A stretch of 64,000 nucleotides of DNA from positions 728,501-792,500 of the forward strand of contig WPIO01000114.1 of the NCBI GenBank assembly GCA_009760855.2. Reading direction: 5' to 3'. This document shows, piece after piece, positions 12,766 through 24,960 of the stretch; positions within the stretch are counted from its first letter, which is position 1; each line of letters opens with the position of its first letter. The stretch is from Cristatella mucedo (taxonomy: Eukaryota; Bryozoa; Phylactolaemata; Cristatellidae). The notes below the pieces were generated by a model that saw nothing but the letters and a program-made list of their open reading frames with translations, searched no databases and was not told the DNA's origin. The translations under genes were made by a program, and so were the position numbers.

Positions 12766-13210
12766 ATAACAGGCCTGATTAAAGTTCTCAAATCGTTTAT
12801 TCACCAGTAACACTTCGCACTCCCAGCGAGAGAGCCCCAACTGCTCCGCCGTGCGTTAACTTCCTCACTGTACCTCTCCTCCTGGTCGACTCCGATGATT
12901 CATCGACCACAACTGTGCACCGGCAGACCCTGATGGTGAATCCACCATCTTGACACCGGCTGGTCCATGCCGCATCAAAGGCGGACCACAGCAGTGCACT
13001 GGCCGACCCTGATGGTGAATCCACCGTCTGGCCACCAGCCGGTTACTGGCCTGTGTCCATGCCACATCACAGGCTCATCAGAGGAGCCGGCATACAATAC
13101 ATACATACACACGTACATACGAACTACACGCCCCCTTGACCTTAAGGTCACAAGTCGGGAGCCGGCATACAATGCATACATACATACGTACATACGAACT
13201 ACACTGATGA
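12766..13210. repeat. Two short tandem duplications, 79-bp and 75-bp periods
   Basis: GACCCTGATGGTGAATCCAC occurs at 12926 and 13005, within units starting 12905 and 12984 (79-bp period). Directly after, GCCGGCATACAAT with a CATA-rich run and TACGAACTACAC occurs at 13086 and 13161 (75-bp period). Open frames over this stretch follow the repeat and look like no known protein. Confidence 0.7.
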
Positions 13211-14478
13211 CCAGTAAGTTAGAGAGATTCACAGCGGCGCTTGGGGGGGCGTGCTGAGCGATTCGAGACAATGCTGGGAATACCAATCGAGTGGGTACTC
13301 AGCTCCCAGCTCCTGCCAAACGAGCTGGGTCTCAGCTGGAGGCCCGGCTGCAGCTGCTCCTGCTCCTGGTGCTTTTCTTTCGTAATTGCATAGTTTACGG
13401 ATCGTGGCAACAACAAATAACATCTAGGGATGCGTTAGAACTACGGTAACGAAGCGATAATAAGTACACGAGATAGTATTCCGGTTACTAGCCGCAGGGG
13501 TACCAAAGGCAGCTGCCGGCAGGGGAGAAAGCAGCCCGAAGTGAGCCGAAGTGAGGAGTGGTTGATGTCACGGGCACGTGCTTGTTATGCACTATGGCCT
13601 AACGATAAAAAATAAGCTTTAAACATGCATAAAGTGCTCTCCGCAGTTTAACATTTTGTATACAAGTATTGGGGTCCCATCTAGGGCCATAGAAAGTCTA
13701 GTACTTTTTTTGGCACGACTAAACGATCCCCTGCTACCAATTGTCATCTAACTGGCTTCGGCAAAAGCTTGGGCGCTTAAAGAGACTGGCTGTTTATTGA
13801 GCTCAAGTGTACCTTTTATGGGAGCTGGCAGAACCACTGCAGATGGGAAAATGCAGCTGCCGTGGGCAATATCCCCTACATCAAAGGCCAGACGCTGCCC
13901 AGTTGCCGCAGATGGGGCATGAAATTACAACAAGCAGGCAAGCAAAGCATGCCGATGCTATACGATGGTGAAGAGGAATACTTTAAAAACACGAGATCTG
14001 CATTTTTATGATGACTACTTTCCTCGAGTTTTCCGAGTCGAGGAAAGTAGTTACGACTCGAGGAAACGTTTTCTCTTTCGTGGTTGTTCATCTGAGTGAC
14101 TTCTTCTCTGATAACACCACTGACTTTGCAATCTGGTGCATTCGATGTCTTCATATGCGATTATGTGAATGCCCATCTCCACTGAGCGGTTACAACCAGG
14201 CTATGCCTGATAAATCAGCCTGTCGCCAAAGCAAAGGAATTGGACATCTTGTTCCGTCTCGCAGTGACTTAACTCTTCACTGCGTCTGAGAGTCTGCCAG
14301 CCGATGAATGGTTTGAAGCCACGTTGGCCGCCGGACGTTGTGTATCATACCCCACAGACTAACTGAACTAAAAGCAAACAAGACCATATCGCTGAGGCAA
14401 TGCCAGTACTGAGCTTGGTAAGACGAAGTCGCAATTGTTCGCGATACGGTGCAGAGACATCTGCTTCTCACTGTGCTG
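13210..14478. other. No recognised gene; one strong inverted repeat
   Basis: Moderately GC-rich sequence without a recognisable coding block. The one structured part is the hairpin at 14014-14051. Confidence 0.45.
14014..14051. repeat. Perfect 14-bp inverted repeat, 10-bp loop
   Basis: ACTACTTTCCTCGA at 14014-14027 is the exact reverse complement of TCGAGGAAAGTAGT at 14038-14051. A further direct copy, ACTCGAGGAAACG, follows at 14056-14068. Confidence 0.8.
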
Positions 14479-15660
14479 TGTAATGTAATGTATCTCCGTC
14501 AGTAACTCCACAAAGTCATAAAGACCATGTGGGTGTTACGCTGGAGAGTTTTGTATAGCGCACTCACAGCCTAAGCGGCTTTCGGTACGCATTCGGTAGC
14601 CAACAGACTTCGTCTCACGCAACAAAGAGAAAGTGGGAAGCATAGCAGAGTCAGGAGAGCAGTTGAGGAAGTAAGTAGCATAGAAGTAGCAGTTCAGGAC
14701 CACTGAAAAAGATGTGCCATAGTCGGCAGTTGGAGAGTAGATGTCGTTGCATAAGAATTGTGGAAGCGAGTTCCACAGTCTAGGACCTGCAGAGCTAAAG
14801 CTTCTGTCGCCAACTGTCTTTAAGCAGAGGAATGGGACAGCTAATTTATTGTCCACACATGAGCTGAGGGCACGAACAGGCTGAAGCTGATGCAGCAGTT
14901 CAGCTAGGTACGAAGGAGCCAAGCCGTGGCAGGCCTTGTGGGTCAGCATAAGAACTTTGCTCTGTATCCTTTGCTCAACCGGCAACCATCCTAGCTCTTT
15001 CAGCAAAGGTGACACGTGCTCAAACCTCTGGGACTTGAAGACCAGCCTTGCAGCCATATTCATAGTCAGCTGTAGTGGCATAATAGCTTTCTTTGGTAGC
15101 CCAGCCAAAAGGGAATTACAATAATCAAGCCGAGACACAACTAAAGAGCTAGTTGAATTTTTTACAAGCCACTGTGGGAGACAGCTTCTAATCTTGGATA
15201 GGGATCGGGTGTGATGGCTAGCTGTAGAGGCAGTGTTCTGAATGAAGCTTTTGAAATTGAGGCACCTGTCGAACACGACACCTAGATTACGAGCACGTGG
15301 TGAAGGTCGCACAATAGCATCACCTATTAGAACAGCAAAGCCTTTTAATCCAGCCACACGCTTAGGGTGTCCTATGAGAAGCAGTTTGGTTTTATCGTCA
15401 TTTAATTTTAGGAAGTTTTCTGACATCCAGGATCGAATATCGGCAAGGCAAGCATTCCGTTTCTCAGTTGCTGCAGCAGATTCCGACGGTTTAAATGACA
15501 AATACAACTCAGTATCATCAGCATAAAAGTGATATCCTATTCCATGGGTGCTGTGTGTACTGCAGTACGGTATCGTTTCTGGTATCCGGTAAGATAGCAC
15601 TACTGCTACAGCCACTCTTTTATCGCCAGCCGAGTGAAGTGCTACCGACCTGAACGTGTG
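14478..15660 (-). mobile_element. LINE family 2, best-preserved copy (359-codon frame)
   Basis: A minus-strand frame of 359 codons (15615-14536) includes GIGYHFYADDTELYLSF (RT catalytic YADD), KLNDDKTKLLLIGHPKR, ARNLGVVFDRCLNFKSFIQ, SRLDYCNSLLAGLPKKAI, GWLPVEQRIQSKVLMLTHKA and RLWNSLPQFLCND, and ends CECAIQNSPA. It lacks the endonuclease and most of RT, so it is 5'-truncated, but the kept part has no stop. The 3' end is ATGTAATGTATCTCCGTCAG read in reverse. Among the copies here it is the least decayed, so it may be among the youngest. Confidence 0.9.
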
Positions 15661-15884
15661 AAATACATAGTTCCGTAGAAGCTTTTAAGTCTAGATCATC
15701 AGAGGGATTGCTTTTAGCAAGGACGACGAAGTCAAGACACCCACAGATATAGCTTAGAAGAAGGCGACCCGAAAATTCTCCATATCATTATGCATTAGAG
15801 CATGTTGAGGTGGCCAGGTCGAACGTTGACAACTACCGTAGCCAGTCGCTAATTATTTTTTAATCTGCAGCAGAGGCTGGCCTT

Positions 15885-16497
15885 TATTTTAACTAGGCTT
15901 GTCTGTCGTGAGCATCGCAGTTGCCCCATCACACCACTTCTCGCCGACCTGCACTGGCTCCCAGTCAAGCAACGGACTGACTTCAAGGTTTTGTCGCTCA
16001 CTTTGAGGTCACTTCGTTCTCTGGCTCCAGCCTATTTCTCAGATCTACTCCCCCACCAGGCCAAGTATCGTACCACCCGCTTTTCGGAATCCAACAGCCT
16101 ACAAACCTCAAATCCTTTGGAGACCATGCATTTAGTTCGTATGCTCCCAAAGCCTGGAACTCCCTCCCGACCAGCGTCAGAACATCCCCTGAACTGACCA
16201 CATTTAAAAGGACCTTGAAAACACACCTATTTAGGGAAGCATTTAGTGGGTCCCTGTGATTCGTCATTGATGTGCTTATTCGTGCTGACACTGTGCATGC
16301 TGCCACTAACCACACTTGCAGGCTGAAACTAGGCATGTCACCCGTAACCATGTTGATCATGTGGTTTTTTATCAAGCACAATATTACTCACCGTTCAATC
16401 GTGTTTCCGTTTGTAGCAAATGTAAAGCACCTAGAGAGAGATTGAGTTCTATGAGGGCACTTTATCAAGTGCATTATTATTATTATTATTATTACGT
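15885..16497 (+). mobile_element. LINE family 1 3' end with ORF2 C-terminus
   Basis: The blocks CTGCACTGGCTCCCAGTCAA (encoding LHWLPV), the WNS-P region, the 3' UTR, the hairpin and an ATT repeat at 16475-16493 are all in order. Frameshifts break the coding part. Confidence 0.85.
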
Positions 16498-16911
16498 AGG
16501 AGGTGATGAAATGGCAGTGCTAGCTAAACGAGATCAATGATGGCGGATAATTATTATTGGAGATTATTCGATTAAACGATACTTTATTGCCAAGGACGTA
16601 TATAATGGTGGCGCTTACTGTCAGGATTTGGCACTCGGACCGTTTTCATTGGAGTTGATTTTAGCTCTGGGCCACAGAGCAGTTGTTATACTCGTGGCCC
16701 CTGTTGAACGCATGTAGCCGTCTGCTGTAGCACTAAGCGTTTCGGCTTTGGCGGCTCGCTCCATTGCGGTTTAACAAATATAATCATTAAAAGTTGACCA
16801 AGATGGTGAAAATTATACAGAGCGAGATCAGTTGTCTGAGTCAATTATCTACCCCTGTATTAATAATAAAACTAAAATTCCTGTAGGTGTGGTCTGCATG
16901 CCAACGTCATC

Positions 16912-17220
16912 GAGATTTGACCACATTTAAAAGGAACCTAAAAACACACCTATTTAGGACAGCATTTAGTGGGTCCCTGTGATTCGTCCTTGATGTGCTT
17001 ATGCGTGCTGACACTGTGCATGCTGCCACTAACCACATTTGCATGCTGACCCTGTGCATGTCACCCCTAACCATATTATTCATCTCGTTTGTTTTTTCAA
17101 GCATGATTTTACTTACCATTCAATTGCATTTCACTTTACAGCAAATGTAAAGCGCCTAGAGAGAGATTAAGTTCTCTGATGGTGCTTTATCAATTGAATT
17201 ATTATTATTATTATTATTAT
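16912..17220 (+). mobile_element. LINE family 1 3' end
   Basis: It starts in the last codons of ORF2 (CCACATTTAAAAGGAACCT) and runs through the 3' UTR and the hairpin (GCGCCTAGAGAGAGATTAAG) to ATT repeats at 17198-17220. Confidence 0.85.
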
Positions 17221-20150
17221 CGAGCACGCTGAAATTCCTTCAACGCCGGGTGCAGCTGCTCGACCACTCCTTGTTTGTGGGCAAGGCCTTTTTTTATACA
17301 AAAACTCGGGTGGGCGAAACCAAGCCAATCTCAGCGTGGTGTTCACTGATTGGCTATCCAAACCTCTTCCGATACTGGCCACTGATAGGCTCAGCCTCAT
17401 GCAAGTTCGTTTCGCAATTACAAGCTTCTACACGCTTATTATGTCTAATATGTGCGTAATGTAGATACAAGTGTAATGCTTAATATTGGGTAATGTCTAG
17501 AGGACTCTTAATAATGTCAGAAAACGTACTTAGATGGTCGTGAACAGGTATTCTATGCTCCAACTACGAAAGTAATTTGCTTAATAAATAAAGAATCGTA
17601 CTTCTCGGAAATTCATTTATCGCGGTAGTGTGGAGCTGATTAGGCGCGATACAAGAGGGATGGCTGTCGCTAGCCGCGCCTCAAGGTTCAGGCTTCGCCG
17701 GTATTCGTCTGGCGGCGGCTAAGACAAACGCCGTTACGAGCGCTAGGATTGCGACCTAGTTCGGACCGGACGTACAAGCCGCGCGCCGAGTTCGTAACGT
17801 CGTGAAGGCGCTCGGTTGTGAGTTCCAGGCCATGAGATCCTCGCGAACTAAAGGCCCGGTTTCCAAAGGACTGGTGATTGGTCCGAGCTGGAGCTGAACG
17901 ATTCGCGTCAGAAAAGCAGCTGACAAGATGCCTAGCCAGTTATCTGCAGCCGGCGGTGGGCGAGGAGTTCGATAGATTCGATCCGTGACATCGAAGAGAG
18001 CCAGCTTCCGGGTCGGCATCATCGTGGGCTGCACTTTCAGCAGCGACGAGAATCGCACTGCTGCCAGCTCTCAAACCGTCTCCTCTCCCAGTAGACTTAG
18101 CGAGCAGCCGCCGTATAGGGACGACCGGTCGACTGACGGTCACGTGGACGCAAGCGCGGGTAGGCTGGCGTGCGAGGTCTAGACCGGAAGTGTTCCGTTG
18201 GAGCCTTTGCCCTTCAGCCTCGCTACTACCTCGTTCCTTTGACCCTGGTTTTAAAGCACACACGATAAAGATCTACCCTTGGACTAAGAAAAGGAGCTGT
18301 GGGCTGCTTATACAGGTCGCGGGTGCTTCTCGATTAGCTACAGGTAAGCCGCAGAGTTAGCTTAAGCTCCTACGCTGAAGCGCCAGCGGACCGCCACACG
18401 TAGCGCACGTACTGACTGGAGGCGGTAAAAGAGAAATCTGGCATGAACTGACTGGGTGGGGGCGGAAAATCCAGTTGACAGGCTCCTCTAAGCGATACTA
18501 CCCTCAGCCCCTGCCCCACCTATTTTTAGCTCTGCTTTCAAGTAGTCCCGACATCCGCTGCAGTCATTTTTGCTGTTTCGTTCCTGCGTCTTTGGCGGAT
18601 TGCTGCACGCGCTCACGCGTGCGTGCGTGCGTGCGTGCAGCATGTGTTTGTGTGTTTGTGTTTGTGTATCTGTAACAGATGGTGCCGGCGGTCGGTGATT
18701 GAGCACTCACTGTGGACAGCTTTCCCAATGCGCCCATTTGCTGGTTATCAGTATTCGCTTGGCCCGAGCCATGTGCTGGGACTGGGCCGCTAAGCTTGTC
18801 GCTAAAAATGCTAGTTGCTGTACTAGGCGTCCCCGGAATCGCTGTGTCACCTAAGCCTCGTCGTCTAAGCACCGCTGCCCGGTCCTTGTTATTCAGTCAT
18901 GTCTTGTCTAGGTTCTGAAAATCACCCGAGTTAAACGTTCAATTTCTTTGGTCTCTGGTTGTGGGTTGCAGCGTTGCTAAACATTCAGCGAGTTAACTCG
19001 CTCCATTTGGGCTAATACTAACTCGTTGAGAGATTATTTTTAAGTGCTTGCTGTCGTACTTTGGTCGGACATATTCGAGCAAAGGTCACATAAGCAGTGC
19101 TGATATTGCTACGTGCTGGCTCGGCCTCGTGACACTGGAACAGCCCGTGTAGAGCATTGACAGAATGTGTGCACCAATGTTCAGGCTCGTATTGTTTGTA
19201 GCTATGCACTCACAGTAAGCTTTTCTAAGAATCCGGGAACCTGCAAGTAGCTGGCGCAATTCTCAGCTTAGCTATGCTTGGCTGTTCTAGCTTAGTCGGT
19301 GCTAGAGTCTGCATATACAATGCTTGGCAACAAGCGTTTTCGCGTTTATTTATGCAGGGAGTGTTGCCTTCGCTGTGAGCTGCTGCGGCTGCCACAGAAG
19401 TCGCTTAATTATTTACCGGCTGCTTTGTGCTGGCCGGCCGATGGTCGTGCAATGCCTTTGCTGCCTGCCGTCGAGCTGAGCTGAGGCTGCCGGGTGTCAG
19501 ACAGCTACTGGCTGAGCTAATGGCTGCTAGAAATGCTGGCACTCCCGATAGGCATTGAGGCTGACTCATAGCCTCGGCTGTCACCCCACTTTTGCCTGCT
19601 GCTGGTCATCACTGAGAGTTTACTGAGCTTGTGCACAGTCTTCCCGAGCTGCCGACTTTCCCAGCTGTTGAAGCTCAGCCGATGGTGAATAGCTCAGGCA
19701 TGTAGCCCCGCCTTCATCTGAATCTAGCACCTTGTGCCTTTTGTGCACGAGTCTGAATTGGGGTTGGCTCAATCGTGACCGGCTTGACCAGCCTCTGGCT
19801 TCTTGCTGGCTTCTGGCTTCTTGCTTCCGCTGCTGCTGCTGCCAGCAGGATCAGCGGAAGCAGCTTTACGTCCTTGCACAACCGTCTCTGCTGCTTCAGC
19901 CTTCAGGGTCCGACATTGGACGCTGGAGATGCCAGTTAGTGTGCACAGAGTCACAGCATGCATCCACTCCTTTGCATTGTGCATGCAGCCATCTTGGATG
20001 GCTGATGGCTGTGCTCTCTAGCTTCTAACTGTTGCCACCGAATAAGCAGCAATGTAGCACCAGCCTGCTGCACCTGTGGTTTTTAGCTATAGGACAGCTG
20101 GCTAGTCGAGGCCTCTTAGTAATGACGTCTGAGCAACGACTTGCCCAGTT
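17221..20150. other. No recognised gene; GC-richer stretch
   Basis: About 2.9 kb with short open frames only. A heavily diverged minus-strand LINE family 1 trace is visible at about 17810-17870 (gtgagttccaggc, gaactaaaggcccggttt). A GCGT repeat lies near 18616-18640. I found no domain. Confidence 0.45.
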
Positions 20151-20154
20151 GTAA

Positions 20155-20262
20155 GTGTGTATGTACCTCCTTCTGTTACTCCACAAAGCCATAAATACTA
20201 TGTGGGTGATACACAGGAGGGTTTTGTATAGCGCGCTCACAGCCTATCAGCTTTCGGTATGA
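20155..20262 (-). mobile_element. LINE family 2 3' end, very short
   Basis: Minus-strand family 2 3' UTR (ctccacaaagccataaatac, agggttttgtatagcgcgc). It is cut by the family 1 tail that follows. Confidence 0.7.
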
Positions 20263-20490
20263 ATAGTAATAATAGTACTAATAGATAGACAATAATAGAT
20301 AGACAGCCCTCAGAGAACTCATTCTCTTCCTTTCTTTCTTTCTTCTTTCTTCTTTTCTTTCTAGGCGCTTTACATTTACTGCAAAGGAAACACGATCGAA
20401 TTGTGTGTGGTGTCATGCTCGATAAACAACATGAATACCATGGTTAGGGGTGACATGCACAGGGCTAGTGGCAGCATGCAACAGTAACAT
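20262..20490 (-). mobile_element. LINE family 1 3' end with microsatellite in the hairpin
   Basis: The inverted tail has AATAGTA-type repeats, CCCTCAGAGAACTCATTCTC, then a CTTT/TTCT run at about 20322-20362 before TAGGCGCTTTACATTTAC. The 3' UTR continues to about 20490. Confidence 0.8.
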
Positions 20491-20756
20491 CTATCTGTCT
20501 ATCTGAGAATGCTAATAGTTTTGTACACTCGATGGATAATTGGTATGGTTGAGGTATCATTTTCTTGGAATCATCATCGGCTGATGTTATGTTGCATTAT
20601 GCCCCGATGCATACGTTATAAACAAGCTCCCTCTATCTCCCTCTTCTTGTCTATCTAGCTTACTGTTCCTTTCGCAGTCTTTCTGCCTTTAGCTGCATGG
20701 GCATTGGCTTTTTTGCAGACCTTGGTGCTCTGCCTTGCTCGATTACCAGATAGATA

Positions 20757-20840
20757 ATAATTATATAATATATATTATATATATAATATTATATATATAT
20801 ATATGTGTGTTATATATATATATATTATATAATATTATGT
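20757..20840. repeat. AT-dinucleotide repeat
   Basis: Imperfect TA/AT repeat with short GTGT interruption. Confidence 0.9.
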
Positions 20841-21089
20841 ATAATTAGGTAGATAATAGCTTGCTCCTTTCCCTGGTATCTCGGTTCAGCCCTTGTTCGT
20901 ACCTGCTTAAGTACATACTTCCAACTAAGTTTTCATTTTAACTATTAATATAAAGTCGGCCTTTTCAGGTACATTACGTAACCAAAATCAAGGCCTGCTG
21001 CATGAGAGTAGCCTGACTAGTTCACTTGTTAGTAAAATCATCTAGATTATTGTGAATCCCTTAATTCAGAGCTCTCAGCCAGTGCCCTT

Positions 21090-21315
21090 AATCTGCTGAC
21101 TGGTGCAACATTCAGCTGCTCGGCTGGTCTGTCTTTGACAGAGTAGCCGGCATGTGTCACCTATTCTGTCTGAGCTTCACTGGCTCCATATCAAACAGTG
21201 AATTGATTTTAAGATTCTCTTTGGCTGACAAGTCACTTCACTTGTTTGCACTAGCCTACATGGCTGAGTAGAGATTAAGTTCTCTTAGGGCGCTATACAA
21301 ATGAATTACATTTGT
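21090..21315 (+). mobile_element. Divergent family 1-like LINE fragment ending in a SINE-A-type tail
   Basis: Decayed frames match the family 1 C-terminal region (the LHWL-to-SLT region). At about 21270 the coding part joins AGAGATTAAGTTCTCTTAGG and GCGCTATACAAATGAATTAC, the tail found on SINE-A. It may be a LINE subfamily with that tail, or a deletion junction. Confidence 0.55.
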
Positions 21316-21821
21316 GTGTGCTCCTGTATCACCCCTTAGCTTCTAGACATGTAGCTGATCCTTCCGCTAAATGAAATCTTTCAATGTTCGACCCTTCAGC
21401 TTGTAAGGGCCTAAACACTCGTTCTTGCTTCCACCTCTGGTTGCTACCTGTGTTGACCTGCATCATTTATGTTTAAGGTAGAGAAGCATATGTTCATATG
21501 TTCTTGTTAGCTTCCACTAAGCCCGAGTGAACTTCTTCGTTAGTTATATTTGGCTTGTGTACCTGTGCTGGATTCAGTGCATATTGGTCCTACTAACCGA
21601 TGGCTATGAGTGTCTCCGTATTTGCTTTCGCAAGCTGGCCGAATCATTATGCCTGTTTAAGATTGCATGATTGGTAAACTGTGCACGTAACTAACTTTGG
21701 TCATTGACTCTGTAGCATAAAGTTACAAAATGCCTTGATTGTGTTTTAGCTCTCTTATTAGGCTTTGCTGTCTCAGTTCTACATATTTGGGGTGAAGTTC
21801 TGTAATGTGACTAACATGCGT

Positions 21822-21941
<120 letters not shown>

Positions 21942-21964
21942 ATGTTTGTATGTCTCTTTGTAAT

Positions 21965-22880
21965 AACATGAATAGTAATATTATTAAGACATTTTTATAG
22001 TACCCTGAAAGTTATAAATCTTGTTATAGGCACTTCACATATGCTTTAAAAGGAAATTATCTTTCAGCTTGTATGAGCACATAAAGGGCAAGGCACATAG
22101 ACAGAGAAAATGCTGTAAGGAAGAGCTGGACTTTTAGCATCTTTTAGATGTCGTCAAATGTAGGGGGTTTGATGACGTCAGTCTGGAATGAGTTCCATGC
22201 TTTGAGAGCATACGAACTTGAGGCGCGGTCTGCAGAGGATTTGCGGTCGGTTAAAGGCAGAGCTAAAAGTGTCTGCTCAGAAGGGCAAGCTGCTTTGGTC
22301 CAGCAAGGTGCTCTTGCCCCAGGGACCAAGGTCAGGCTGAGGTCGTGGGCTCGAGCCCAGAGGCATATGTGAAGCACCTAAGTAGAGATTAAGTTCTCTT
22401 GGGGCACTATACAAATGAATTACATTTTTTAAAGTGAAGATGGGGAGTGTGATTGGAATGCACAGGTAGCTTGGAAAGGTAAGCTGGAGCAAGATGACAG
22501 GACCTATTGTCGAGTGGCAAACCTTGAAGTCGATAAGCTGATTAATGGATGAACCAGTGCAGGTAGTTAAGAGGCAATGTAATTAGGGAGTTTGGACGTT
22601 TACGGCAGTCTAGTATAGCTGCATAGATTGGTACCGACTTTGAGTACCCGATTGCACGGTTCGGTAGACCAGCCAGCAGCAAGTTACTGAAGTCGAGACA
22701 GGATTAACGAATGAGTGAGCCAATTTAGATGTAGTATCTCTGTCTAAGCAGACCCAAATATTTGCAATATTGCATTGCTGAAAGTTGGTATATGTCACTG
22801 AAAAACTGATGTGGTTGTCTATTTGAAGCTCACTTTAGAACAGGGCACCTAGAGTCTGCTCATAACTAGTGATATTGGTT
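21965..22880 (-). mobile_element. Divergent family 1-like LINE fragment interrupted by SINE-A
   Basis: The minus strand gives SSYALKAWNSFQTDVIKP, the end of ORF2, with a 3' tail to its left. A plus-strand SINE-A interrupts it at about 22257-22432, after which the C-terminal region continues, with AACCTTGAAGTCGATAAGC. Confidence 0.7.
22257..22432 (+). mobile_element. SINE-A nested in LINE
   Basis: It has the tRNA-like head (GGTCCAGCAAGGTGCTC, GGTCGTGGGCTCGAGCCC) and the hairpin tail (AGAGATTAAGTTCTCTTGGG, then CACTATACAAATGAATTAC). Confidence 0.8.
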
Positions 22881-22889
22881 TTATTGTCA

Positions 22890-23250
22890 TGCAATATATT
22901 AATACTATTGCATTTGTATAGCACCTTCAGAGAACCTAACCTCTTCCTACGAGGTTTACATATATTTTGAAGGAAGCATAACCTCACGGTTAATGGTAAC
23001 ATGGACTGAATCAACAAGCTTAATATGGCAAGTAGAAACATGCAAAGTTTCAACTTGCAAATATGGTTGGGGCAGTGTTACTAGTGTCAGCATGCATAAG
23101 CACACAAAAAACCACTTTGTTCTTGTTTGTTCCTGATACTACCACTAAGCATTCGATCGTGCTTCCTGTGCAGCAAATGTAAATGGCCCAGAAAGAGATT
23201 TGAGTTCTGTGAGCGCACTGTAGCAAGTGTGTTATTAATATCATTATTAT
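22890..23250. mobile_element. Head-to-head pair of LINE family 1 3' ends
   Basis: A minus-strand tail (22890-23115, ATAGCACCTTCAGAGAACC) is joined directly to a plus-strand tail (about 23120-23250, GCAAATGTAAATGGCCCAGA to an ATTATTATT end). Each half is only the 3' UTR. Confidence 0.7.
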
Positions 23251-23284
23251 TAAAGGTCAAGTCGCAAGGAGCCTGCTTTGAGAA

Positions 23285-23665
23285 ACAGATGCATTTTTTT
23301 AGCTTCTATTGAAATGTTGTCAAGATGCTGAGATGTTGTCATGTCAGGGCATGTCGGGCTGTCAGTTGGGAGTGAGTTTCAGGCTTAGAGGGGGGCATAT
23401 GAACTAAAGGCACGGTCTCCAAAGTTTTACAGATTCGTTTGAGCCGTAGCCAAACGATTTGAATCGTAGCCAAACGATTAAAGTCAGAAGACCTGGCAGT
23501 ATGATGCCTAGTTTAGTTGGGATTACTTCTAGTAGATAGGTCTGAGCCAGAGAAGGAAGGGGCCGAAAAATGAGTAACAAAACCTTGAAGTCGATGGCTT
23601 CTTGTTTGGGAGCCAGTGCAGTTAGGCAAGAAGTGAAGACGTTTTCGGCCATCCAAGGGCAAATT
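23285..23665 (-). mobile_element. LINE family 1 fragment
   Basis: Minus-strand sequence encoding the SYAPK-to-LADLHW region, heavily diverged. It contains a 20-bp local duplication (gccaaacgatt at about 23448 and 23468). Confidence 0.6.
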
Positions 23666-23683
23666 TCAGCAATACATGGTAAT

Positions 23684-24960
23684 GTATATAATGTAATATA
23701 TCCCTGTGTGTAACTCCACAAAGCCCTAGAGACTATGTGTGTGTTGCAAAGGAGAGTTTTGCATATTGCACTCACTGCTTAAGTGGCTTTTCGGCAAGCA
23801 CTCTGTAGCCAACAGACTTAATCTCACCCAACAATGAGAAAGTGAGAAGCCTAGCTCAATCAGAAGAGCCGTTGAGGTGGTGAGTAGCATGGAAGTAGCA
23901 GCTCAGGGCGGCTGAAGAGGATCTGTCATAGTCGGCAGCAGGACAGTAGTTGCTGCATAAGAATCGTGGAAGTGAGTTTCGCATTCTAGGACCTGCAGAG
24001 AACCAGTTTTTAATTAGAGGAATGGAACAGCTAATTTTCTAGGACATGCAGAGACATGTCTTTAATTAGAGGAATGGAACAGCTAATTTGTTGTCCATAC
24101 AGAATCTGAAGGCAAGAGGAGGAAATTGGTACAGCAGTTTACATAGATAAGAAGGAGCAAAGCCGTGGTAAGCCTTGTGAGTCAGCTTAAGAACTTAGCT
24201 CTGTATTCTGTATTCGTTAATCAACCGGTAGCCATCCAGCTCGTTCAGCAGAGGAGACACATGGTCAATCCTCTGGGTTTGTAAACTAGCCTTGCAGCCA
24301 TATTCATCACTAGCTGCAGTGGCCTAGTGGGTTTTTTGGTAGCCCAGCCAAAACAGAATTGCAATAATCTACCCGAGACAGAACTAAGGAGCTGGTTAAA
24401 TTTTTCTGCAAGCCACCTTGAAACTCGATTCCGAATCTTTAATAGGGTTCAGAGGTTATGGCTATCTGTGGAAGCGGTCTTATTAATGAACCTTTCAAAA
24501 TGTAGGCATCTGTCGAGGACGAAGCCTAAATTCCGAGTACAAGGTGATGGTCACACAACTGCATCACCTATTAGAAGAGCAAAACCTTCTAGTCCAGGGA
24601 CGTGCCTGGAGTATCCTAGGAGTAGCAGTTTTGTTTGATCGTCGTTTAGTGTAAGGAAATTTGCCGGCATCTAGGATCGAATATGTGCAAGCATTCGGTT
24701 TATCAGTTGCAGTAACCGACTCCAAAGGTTTAAATTACAAATACAACTGAGTATCTTCAGCATAAAAGTGATAGTTAATTCCATGGGCTCAAATAATTTT
24801 CCCCAGAGGTTGGGTATAAATGAGAACAGCAAAAGACCCAGGACAGACCCTTGAAGGACTCAGCAGGTGACTGGCTTGTCGAATTAGTCTTGACCTCTCT
24901 GGAAACTGATTGACCAGAATTGAACAAGTAGGATTTAATCCATGCCAGTGCCTGTCTGCC
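23684..24960 (-). mobile_element. LINE family 2 fragment, RT end to 3' end
   Basis: The left edge is the ATGTA-type 3' terminus (ATGTATATAATGTAATATAT). Rightward it matches the family 2 C-terminus, then RT with the equivalent of WIKSYLFNSGQSVS. Many stops. A 60-bp duplication around 24000-24085 repeats AGGAATGGAACAGCTAATTT. Confidence 0.8.

Noticed and set aside
22277-22400. tRNA-like head with GGGCTCGAGCCC, repeated across the window, as true tRNA genes
   Set aside because: The copies lack a full cloverleaf and a proper acceptor stem and continue into a LINE-type tail, so they are SINEs.
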